NCBI RefSeq assembly: GCF_000585375.1
Contig: NZ_KK073874.1
Coordinates: forward strand, 6,168,894-6,232,893
Source: Cryptosporangium arvum DSM 44712
Lineage (GTDB): Bacteria > Actinomycetota > Actinomycetes > Mycobacteriales > Cryptosporangiaceae
Length of the DNA stretch: 64,000 nucleotides
Direction of reading: 5' to 3'
Shown: positions 17,301 to 24,100 of the stretch, piece after piece
How the letters are laid out: each line of letters opens with the position of its first letter
Numbering within the stretch: position 1 is the stretch's first letter
Translations under genes and position numbers: made by a program
Notes under the pieces: generated by a model
Seen by the model: only the letters and a program-made list of their open reading frames with translations
Database searches by the model: none
What the model was told of the DNA's origin: nothing

Positions 17301-18150
17301 CTTCGACGTCGGGGGCACGTCGATCTCGGCGATCAAGCTGGCCCACGGCATCGGCACGGCGTTCGGCCGGGAGCTGCCGATCCGGGACGTCATCGTGCAC
17401 CCGACGATCGAGGCGCAGGCCGCGCTGGTGCGTGCGGACAGCCCTCCGGCCGCCGGCAGCCTGATCGAGTTCCGGCGGGGCGCCGGGCACGCCCGCGTGG
17501 TCTGCGTCCACCCGGCCGGTGGCACCGCGTTCTGCTACCTGCCGCTCAGCGCCGCGCTGCCCGCGGACGCCGGCGTCGTCGGGATCCAGTCCCCCGGGCT
17601 CAACCCGGACGAGGAGCCGCTGCCGAGCGTCGAGGCGATGGCCGAGGAGTACCTGCGTCTGGTCGGGCCGCGGCCGGACGAGACGCTGGTCCTCTGCGGC
17701 CTGTCCTACGGCGGCCTGGTCGCGTACGAGATGGGCCGGCGGCTGGCCGCGACCCACCCGCGGGTCACCGTCGTCCTGCTCGACACCGTCGGCACCGAGG
17801 ACCGGGGCGCGATCGAGCCGGTGTCCGCGGCCGAGTTCCGCGCGAAGCTGGTGCGGTTCAACGGTATGTACCCGGGCATCGACGACGCGCAGATCGAGCG
17901 CTACCACCGCACGTACAACCACAACCGGCTGACCGCGCGCGACCACGATCCGGGCGAGTCGACGGCGCGGGTGATCTTCGTGCAGGCCGTCGGCGAGGAC
18001 ACCGTCGCCGGCACCGACGAGTTCTGGCGTCGCCGGGCCCGTGGCGAATTTGTCGTGGTTCCGGCCGAGTGCGGGCACTGGGACATGCTCGAGAGCGACG
18101 CGCTGCCCCGCGTCGCCGAGATCGTCACGGCCGAGTGCGGTGTCCGATGA
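14377..18150 (+). CDS. Nonribosomal peptide synthetase, one module: C-A-PCP-TE
   Basis: A 1257-residue synthetase. Condensation domain about 1-440 with active site HHIVFDG near 135. Adenylation domain about 455-935 with YTSGSTGRPKG near 593, YGPTEATLYAS, YRTGDL and the Lys in NRSGKLDRD. Carrier domain with phosphopantetheine Ser in DVGGTSISAIK near 979. Thioesterase about 1040-1257 with GLSYG (Ser near 1110) and His in ECGHWDM. By alignment to GrsA the pocket reads D-A-H-F-L-G-G-L-Y, which I match to no known amino acid. ATG 14377 follows GGAAAGG. It ends in ATGA overlap with the hybrid gene. A leading C domain means it must take an acyl or peptidyl group from elsewhere. Confidence 0.92.
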   Translation: MPVSAPLSSGQQRLWTLSQLDGAGPAYNETMAFTLRGPLDVGALRRAFGALADRHETLRTRFAVEDGHPVQIVEAPGHGFPLVVTDTTGQPAERERIRREEPLEPFDPTRAPLARARLLVDGERHLLLITVHHIVFDGWSRSLLLRELGALYAAQVRGDGPALPVTRPYRDYAGAQRAWLAGTGPAPHEAYWRDRLEGVAGVLDLPADRPRPARRDHSGGRVPVTLGATLTEALRAVAREHGATLYSTILAGWFLLLSRLSGQTDVAVGVPTTSQGGRDEFPDTIGFFVNTLAVRADVAGSQTGAVLLKQVRAALRGALDHAGLPFERVVELVNPPRSPAYNPLFQTMFAWVPTLHDLLELPDVLVEPHDVEFAPAKFDLSLNLADEPGGVSGHLDYSVALFDRATAERYGTYLVRLLEQLSARPDDDVAGYDLLDDAERREILTGWSTGPRANPRPGGLVDRFTACADATPHAPALVCDGRTLSYDELDRRSTRLANALRARGAGPGEVVALHCGRTVELVVGVLGVVKAGAAWLPLDPAQPPGRRAAMLEDARPLLVLSDAPGSIAALADEGDETRVPVATGPGETAYVIYTSGSTGRPKGVAVTHGSVLALFDQWLDRFGATPGEATSAWSSIGFDASVHELLLPLTTGAVLHVVPEAIRADPAAFLAWLAEHRVVQAFLPPAYVRWIDEDPGRVAGLALRQVLTGVEPLAEAALARFAAALPGLRICFGYGPTEATLYASAYVDPRPHDRPAPIGRPLPGSRMYLLDERQRPVPPGVAGEVFLAGDCLARGYLHRPDLTAERFVPDPFVPGERMYRTGDLARWRSGGDAEYVGRRDDQIKLRGFRIEPGEVTAALLAVPGVREAAVLVDREGEPRLVAGVAGGGGRTPHEWRAALADRLPDHMIPSVFAEFDRLPLNRSGKLDRDAVLTHARANASAVVNTAAPRDHVELTLLRIWQSVLLHPAIGVSDDFFDVGGTSISAIKLAHGIGTAFGRELPIRDVIVHPTIEAQAALVRADSPPAAGSLIEFRRGAGHARVVCVHPAGGTAFCYLPLSAALPADAGVVGIQSPGLNPDEEPLPSVEAMAEEYLRLVGPRPDETLVLCGLSYGGLVAYEMGRRLAATHPRVTVVLLDTVGTEDRGAIEPVSAAEFRAKLVRFNGMYPGIDDAQIERYHRTYNHNRLTARDHDPGESTARVIFVQAVGEDTVAGTDEFWRRRARGEFVVVPAECGHWDMLESDALPRVAEIVTAECGVR

Positions 18151-21100
18151 GCTCGATCGCGCGTCGCGTCCACGACCGGGCCCGGCGGCACCCCGACGCG
18201 CTCGCGGTGTCCGACAACGACCGCCGGCTCACCTACGCCCAGCTCGACGCCGGCGCCGCGTCGGTGGCGGCTTCCCTCTCCCGCCGGGGTGTCCGGCCGG
18301 GCGACGCGGTCGCCGTCGGGCTGGGCCGCTCGGCCGAGCTGGTGCAGGTCATGCTGGGGGTGCTGCGGCTGGGCGGCCAGGTCGTGCCGCTGGACCGGCA
18401 GAGCCCACCCGCCCGCCGCGACGTCATCCTCGAGGACGCGCGCGCGGCCGCGGTCGTCCACGACGGGCTACCGGACCTGCCGCCGCTGACCCCGGCCGAG
18501 CTCCTGGCCGGGCCGGCCGCCGCCGGGCCACCGGCCGAACCCGCGGCGTCGTCGTTCCTCTTCTACACCTCCGGCACGACCGGGCGGCCCAAGGGCGTCG
18601 AGGTCGGCGACGCGGGCGTTCTCCGGCTCGCCGAACCCGGCTGGCTCGTTCCCGGCCGCCGCTTCGCGTGCCTGGCCAACCCCGCGTTCGACGCGATCAG
18701 CTTCGAGGTCTGGACGCCGCTGCTGACCGGCGGCACCTGCGTCGTCCTCGACGACGACACCGTCGGTGACCCCCGGGCGTTCGCCGACGCGCTGGTGCGC
18801 GAGCGCGTCGACACGATGTTCGTCACCGCGACGCTGTTCAACGCGGTCGCGGAGGCCGTCCCCGACAGCTTCGCCACGGTGGGGCGGGTCCTCATCGGCG
18901 GGGAGCAGCTCAACGCCGCGGCGGTACGCCGGTGGTACCGGGCCAACCCCGACGCGCCGACCCGGCTGCAGAACGGGTACGGGCCCACCGAGACGACGAC
19001 GTTCGCCCTGAGCTACCCGATCCCCCGCAACTTCGACGACGACGTGGTGCCGATCGGGCGTCCGCTGCCCGGCACCGGTGCGGTCGCGGTGACGCCCGAC
19101 GACCGGGTGGCCGCCGAGGGTGAGGTCGGCGAGCTGTACCTGTCCGGCTCCGGGCTCGCCGCCGGCTACCGCGGCCGGCCCGCCGAGACCGCGCAGCGAT
19201 TCGTCCGGCTGCCCTGGCTCGACCAGGGCCGGACGCGGCACTACCGCACCGGGGACCTGGTCCGCGTGCTGCCCGACGGCCGGTTCGCCTACGTCGGCCG
19301 GACCGACCGGCAGGTGAAGGTGCGCGGCTTCCGGATCGAACCCGGTGAGCTGGAGCAGCGGCTGCTCGTCCACCCGCGGATCCGGCGGGCCCACGTGGCC
19401 GTGCGTCCCGGCGCCGCCGCCGAGCTGCACGCGTTCCTGGTGGCCCCCGGCCTGACCGCCGACGAGTTCGAGGCGCACCTGGACGCGTCCGTGCCGGCCT
19501 TCATGCGGCCGCACCACGTGTTCCGGGTCGACGACCTGCCCCGCAACGCCAACGGGAAGGTGGACGAGGCCGCGTTGCTGGCCGCCGGGGTGCCGGCGTG
19601 GCGACCGGCGTCGGACGGGGCCGCGCCGACGGACGCCGAACGCGAGGTCTTCGCGGTCGTCGAAGAGATCCTCGGTGTGGACGACGTCCGGCCGGGCGAC
19701 ACCTGGCTGCGGTCCGGCGGCGACTCGCTCAAGGCACTGCGCCTGCGGTTCGCGCTCCGCGAGCGCTGGGGGGCCGAGCTGCCGCCGTCGGCGGTGCAGC
19801 GCGGCACGTTCGCCGACCTGGCCCGCGCGGTCGCCGAGGGTTCCGCGACCCTCTACCCGGTACCCGCCGCGCCGACGACCGGGACGACGGCGCCGGCCAC
19901 CAGCGAGCAGCAGCGGCTGTGGCTGCTCCAGCAGCGGAGCCCGGCCTCCACCGCCTACGCCGTGCCGCTCGCGTTCCGCGTCACCGGCGAGCTCGACGTC
20001 GAAGCGCTGCGCCGCGGCGTCCGCGGGCTGGTCGAACGCCACCCGGCGCTGCGCACGGCGTTCGTGGCGACTCCGGACGGGCTCCGGCAGGTGGTGCGGG
20101 CGCCCTACGACCCGTGGACCGAACCGGACGACCGTTTCTTCACCGCGCCGTTCGACCTGGCCTCGCCCCGGATGCTGCGCGCGGCCCGGCGCCGGGAGGC
20201 CGACGGGTCGAGCACGCTCCTGCTCTGCCTGCACCACATCGCGGTCGACGGCTGGTCGCTGACCGTCCTCCTGCGTGAGCTGTCCGGAGCGCCCACGCGC
20301 CCGGACACCCACACGCCGCTCGACTTCGCCGACTGGCAGTCCCGGTGGTTCGCCTCCCCCGGCTACCGGGCCCTGCGTGACGCCCACGCACGGCTGGACG
20401 TACCCGCCGACGACCCGGTGGTGACCGGCGGCGGCTCGCTCGCCGGACGTCTGCTGACCACCCGGATCTCGCGGGAGCGGGTCGACGGGTGGGCACGCGC
20501 GCTCGGCCTGACCCACTTCCAGCTCCTGCTCGGCGTGTTCGCGTCGAGCCTCTGGGCGGTGACCGGCCGGACCCGGCCCCGGATCGCCGCGCCCGTGGTC
20601 AACCGGCCGGTGCGGGCGTTCGAGGACGCCGTCGGCATGTTCGCCAACACCGTGCGGCTGCCGCTGTCGGTGGAGCCGGACGAGGACCTCGACCACCAGC
20701 TGCGTCGGATCGGCGAGGCCGCCGGGGTGGCGCTCGACCACCAGGACGTCGCGTTCGCCGACCTCGATCCGCAGCGGGCGGCGTTCGACTACCTGTTCGT
20801 GCTGGAGAACACCGACTTCGGCGCGCTGCGCCTGCCGGGCTGCGCGGTCACCCCGCAGTGGGTCGAGCCGGCCGAGGCCAAGTGTCCGCTCACGCTGTCG
20901 GTCGTCGAGGAACCCGACGGCTACCGCTGCCTCTGGGAGTACGGCGACGGCCACTTCACCACGGCCGAGATCGAGGCGCTCGGCGACCTCTTCGCCCGCA
21001 GCGTCGACGGCGCCGGACGGACCCCGGCGGAGCTGGCCGGCCCGTACCGCCGGAGCCTGCCCGACCACGGGCGCGGTCCGGTGGCCGAGCTGGGCCCGGC

Positions 21101-24100
21101 CACCGTGGCGGAGGGTTTCGCGGATCAGGTCGCACGGACGCCGGACGCCCCGGCGCTGACCGGCGACACCACGCTGACCTACGCCGAGCTCGACGCGCAC
21201 GCGGCCCGGCTCGCCGCGGTGCTCCCCGACGACGCCACCGACATCGCGCTGTACTTCCGCCCGTCGGCCGAGCACGTCGTCGCGCTGCTCGCGCTCGCGC
21301 GCCTCAACGTCACCGCGGTCCCGCTCGACCCCGGCTACCCACCCGCGTTGCTGCGTGACGTGCTCGGCCAGGTCCGCCCCCGGTGCGTGCTGCTCGCGCC
21401 CGGGGACGCGGACGCGTTCGACACGATCGACACCGGCGTCGAGCGGCGGTTCGTCACGCTCACCGACTCGCCGGTGCCCGACGTTCCGCTCCGGCACGCC
21501 GGGCGACCGCTCTACACGCTGTTCACCTCCGGCTCGACCGGGACGCCCAAGGGGGTGCGTGTCCCGGAGCGCACGCTGGCGAACCTGATCCAGTGGCAGG
21601 ACGCCCCGCCCGCGGTGACCCAGCAGTTCTCGATGCTGTCGTTCGACGTGTCGTTCCAGGAGATCATCACGACGCTGCGCGGCGGACACCTGCACCTGGT
21701 CCGGCCGGAGTGGAGGCACGACGTCCCGGCGCTTCTCGACCAGCTCGAGACCGCCGGGATCGAACGGATCTTCCTGCCCTACGTCGCGCTGCAGCTGCTG
21801 GCCGAGCACGGCGTCCGGCTCGGCCGCTTCCCGTCCCGGCTGCGTGACGTCGTCACCGCCGGTGAGCAGCTGGTCTGCACGCCGGCGATCCGGCGCTGGT
21901 TCGCCGGGCTACCCGGGGCGCGGCTGCACAACCACTACGGCCCGACCGAGACCCACGTCGTGAGCACGCTGACCCTCGACGGCGACCCGGCCCGGTGGCC
22001 CGAACGCCCGGCGATCGGCCGTCCGGTCGCGAACACCCTGCTGCGCGTCGCCGACGCCGCCGGAGCGCCGCTGCCGCCGGGGCAGGTGGGTGAGCTGCTC
22101 GTCGGTGGCCTGCCGGCCAACCGGTGCTACCTCGGCGAACCGGTGGACGAGAAGTTCGTGGAGCGGCCCGAGCTGTACTACCGCACCGGCGACCTCGCGC
22201 ACTTCGACCGCGACGGGCTGCTGCACTTCGACGGGCGGGCCGATCGGCAGGTCAAGCTCAGCGGGTACCGCCTGGAGCTGGGGCAGGTCGAGGCCGCGCT
22301 GCTGCGCCATCCCGACGTCGTCAACGCGGTCGTCGGGGCCGAGGACGACCGGCTGGTCGCGGTCGTCGAGTGCCGGCGCACACCGGACGCGGCCGCGCTG
22401 ACCGGGCACCTCGCGTCGCTGCTGCCGCCGCACGCGCGGGTCGACCGCTTCCGGGTCGTCGACGCCCTGCCGCGCACCCCGAGCGGGAAGCTCGACCGGG
22501 ACGCGGCGTTCCGTACGCCCGGGCGGGATCTGCACCGCGGGGCCGGAGACGGGGCCTCGCGGCCGGCGGGTGAGCTGGCGGCGCTGTTCGAGGAGGTGAC
22601 CGGTGTGGCGATCGGTCCCGACGAGACGTTCTTCGCCGCCGGCGCCACCAGCCTGTCGCTGATCCGCTTCCACCTGCGCTGCGCCGAGGCGGGGTACCGG
22701 TTCACCGCGGCCGACCTGTTCGAGCACGTCACGCTCCGGGACCTGACCCGGCACCTGTCCGGTGGCGAGACGGCACCGGCGTCCGACACCGCGTCCGAGG
22801 ACGTCGTCGCGGCTGAGGGCGTCGTCGCGGCTGAGGGCGTCGTCCCGGCCGACGAGCCGGTGGCGGTCGTCGGCATGGCGGTGCGGTTGCCGGGCGCGCC
22901 CGACCTGGCGGCGTTCTGGGAGCTGGTCCGGGAGGGCCGCCGGGGCATCGAGGACTTCCCGGCCGCCGACGGACTCGTCGGCGCGCGCAGCCTGCTGGAG
23001 CGACCGCTCGCGTTCGACCCGGAGCACTTCGGCATCAGCCACCGCGACGCGGCCCTGATGGACCCCCAGCAACGCCAGCTGCTGATGGCGAGCGTGGAGG
23101 CGCTCGCGCACGCCGGTGTCGCGCGGGACGGCCGGGTGGGGATCGTCGCGGGCGGCGGCGAGGACACGTACTTCCAGCAGATGCTGCGCGAGGGCGACCC
23201 CGCCGCGCTGCCGGACGCGTTCCAGCTCGCGCTGCACCACGAGAAGGACTTCCTCGCCACGAAGGTCGCGTACCACCTCGACCTGACCGGCCCGGCGCTG
23301 ACGACCCAGACGGCCTGCTCGAGCTCGCTCGTCGCCGTCCACCAGGCCGCCGCGATGCTGCGTGCCGGCGAGGCCGACGTGATGCTGGCCGGCGGGGTCC
23401 TCGTCGACGTCACGCTGGCCGCGGGGTACCGGTACCGGCCCGGGCACATCTTCTCCCCCGACGGGCACTGCCGCCCGTTCAGCGACGACGCCGACGGCAC
23501 GGTGGGCGCGAGCGGCGTCGGCGTGGTGGTGTTGAAGCCGCTGCGCGCGGCCCGGCGCGACGGCGACACGGTGTACGCGGTGCTCACCGGCTCGGCGCTG
23601 ACGAATGACGGCGCGGTGAAACAGGGCTTCAGCGCGCCCTCCCCCGCCGGGCAGCGGGCGGCGATCGGCGCGGCGCTGCGGCGGGCCGGGCGCACCGGCG
23701 CCGACGTCGGGTACGTCGAGACGCACGGCACCGGGACGCGCCTCGGCGACCCGATCGAGGTCGCGGCGCTGCGCGAGGCGATGCCCGACGCCGCCGACTG
23801 CGTGCTCTCCTCGGTGAAGAGCCAGCTCGGTCACCTGGGTGCGGCGGCCGGCGTGGTGGGGCTGATCCGCGCGACGCTCGCCGTCCACCACGGGGTGCTG
23901 CCGCCGACGGTCGACTTCCGGGCGCCGAACCCGGTGCTCGACCTCGGGCCGTTCCGGGTGGCGACGCGGGCCGAGCGGTGGTCGGCCGAACACCGGGTGG
24001 CGGGGGTGAGCAGCTTCGGTATCGGCGGCACGAACGTCCACGCGGTGGTGGAGTCGGTCCGCCCGGAACCCGCCGGCTCCGGCGGTCCCGTGCCGTGCCT

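Noticed and set aside
14263-18078. A 1271-codon open frame antisense to the first NRPS gene
   Set aside because: It mirrors the NRPS codons, has no family motif and is rich in Arg/Gly/Pro. Long antisense frames are expected at this GC content.
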